A stretch of 6,801 nucleotides of DNA from an uncultured Pseudomonadota bacterium (GTDB taxonomy: Bacteria > Myxococcota_A > UBA796 > GCA-2862545), in NCBI GenBank assembly GCA_937891875.1, contig CALATR010000259.1, positions 1 through 6,801 of the forward strand, given 5' to 3'. A program made the translations under genes and the position numbers. The notes beneath the pieces are model-generated. The model made no database searches and was not told where the DNA came from. It saw nothing but the letters and a program-made list of their open reading frames with translations. Shown in pieces: positions 6,239 through 6,801 of this stretch (the stretch's first letter is position 1; each line of letters starts with the position of its first letter).

Positions 6239-6801
6239 TCAGCCCGCGGACGCAGCGCCTGCTGCCGAGCGCACCTCGAACAGCAGCACGTCCACCAGGT
6301 AGAGCTGGCGCAGGGTCGCTGCGAGCGCTGTGGCCCCGCCGGGCCAGCCCGCGGCGAGGCTCTCGACGGAGCGGGAGCCGTCCGCGCGCCGGAGCACCTG
6401 CAGCATGGCCCGACCGACGCGGACCTCGGCGGGCACCTGCAGGGTGGGGTTGACCAGCACCGCGGCGTCGCCGTCCGGTCGCACGCTGACATCGGGGTTC
6501 AACGCCGGGAAGAGCTCCGAGGGAGCCGCGCGCGCGATCAGCTCGCGCGCGCTCGGTCTGCCCGCGTTGGTCAGCACGAATCGGTGCTTGATGAGCGAGC
6601 CGTGGAACAGCTCGGCCACCGCGGCTGCCTCCCACGGATCCGCAACCTCGGCCAGCCCGAGGCGGCCCAGCACCGACAGGGACGGGGTGTACTCGGCGTG
6701 CCCGAGGAAGCGGTGCAGGGCCAGGCCGGCCCCATCGACCAGGTCGCGCACGCCGGGCACGGTGTAGGCGATGTCCCTCGGATGAAGGAGCAGATCCGCG
6801 A
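6239..6801 (-). CDS. C-terminal part of a probable SAM-dependent methyltransferase (5' end outside window)
   Basis: The last 186 residues are visible; the frame is open to the right edge, so the start lies outside. The first part, LLLHPRDIAYTVPGV followed by a GL..HRFLGHAEYTPS stretch and, later, PWEAAAVAELFHGSLIKHRF, resembles the region after the Rossmann fold in class I SAM-dependent methyltransferases of the type with a C-terminal regulatory domain. The remainder, about 90 residues starting near NPDVSVRPDGDAAVLVNPTL, looks like a small winged-helix or PqqD-like domain, which I cannot name. The SAM-binding motif itself is not in view, so the enzyme call rests on recognition of the tail. 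The substrate is unknown. The gene lies on the same strand as the large kinase, 110 bases upstream. A functional link to the kinase-sigma system is possible but not shown. Confidence 0.6.
   Translation of the reverse strand, partial: ADLLLHPRDIAYTVPGVRDLVDGAGLALHRFLGHAEYTPSLSVLGRLGLAEVADPWEAAAVAELFHGSLIKHRFVLTNAGRPSARELIARAAPSELFPALNPDVSVRPDGDAAVLVNPTLQVPAEVRVGRAMLQVLRRADGSRSVESLAAGWPGGATALAATLRQLYLVDVLLFEVRSAAGAASAG

Noticed and set aside
6129..6635. Upstream extension of the large kinase frame
   Set aside because: The frame is open but overlaps the methyltransferase gene in another frame with shadow-like composition. The GTG at 6128 has a good ribosome site and begins the typical helical N-terminus.
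1..6801. tRNA, rRNA, CRISPR, insertion sequence, toxin-antitoxin or phage-defence genes
   Set aside because: No repeat array, transposase, RNA gene signature or defence domain was found; the genes are signalling proteins and a probable methyltransferase.

Overview
The window is very GC-rich, with strong G/C preference at third codon positions. It carries Hanks-type (eukaryote-like) Ser/Thr kinases, an ECF sigma factor of the kinase-associated type and a kinase with FG-GAP repeats. This mix fits a large-genome soil or marine bacterium such as a myxobacterium or relative (Myxococcota); Planctomycetota and Acidobacteriota are possible. No taxonomic marker is present, so this is inference. No RNA gene, CRISPR array, insertion sequence or phage gene was seen.

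Left part (1-1029). The 5' part of an unrecognised minus-strand gene runs off the left edge. It diverges from a small plus-strand gene for a two-CBS-domain protein (359-844). The intergenic region between them holds two adjacent inverted repeats. Overlapping the CBS stop codon is a 186-base stretch holding, in order but in three different frames, a PAS-like N-terminus, a coiled-coil linker and the ATPase N-box of a histidine kinase. I read it as the relic of a sensor kinase that once followed the CBS gene.

Central part (1032-6128), a phospho-signalling island. A minus-strand Ser/Thr kinase with a single C-terminal membrane anchor (1032-2123) is divergent from an ECF sigma factor gene (2281-2802). 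The sigma gene converges with, and overlaps by 25 bases, a 1116-residue minus-strand transmembrane Ser/Thr kinase (2778-6128), whose outer part has two calcium-loop FG-GAP motifs and a helical tail. The sigma factor lacks the acidic DAED motif of region 2.2 and has a threonine there. That is the signature of sigma factors switched on by a partner kinase. The likely logic is that one or both flanking kinases sense a signal and phosphorylate the sigma factor, which then recruits RNA polymerase. The kinase-sigma-kinase layout, with opposed rather than co-directional genes, is the most notable point.

Right part (6239-6801). The C-terminal portion of a probable SAM-dependent methyltransferase gene enters from the right on the minus strand, upstream of the large kinase. 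A short spacer with a perfect 7-bp hairpin separates the two.
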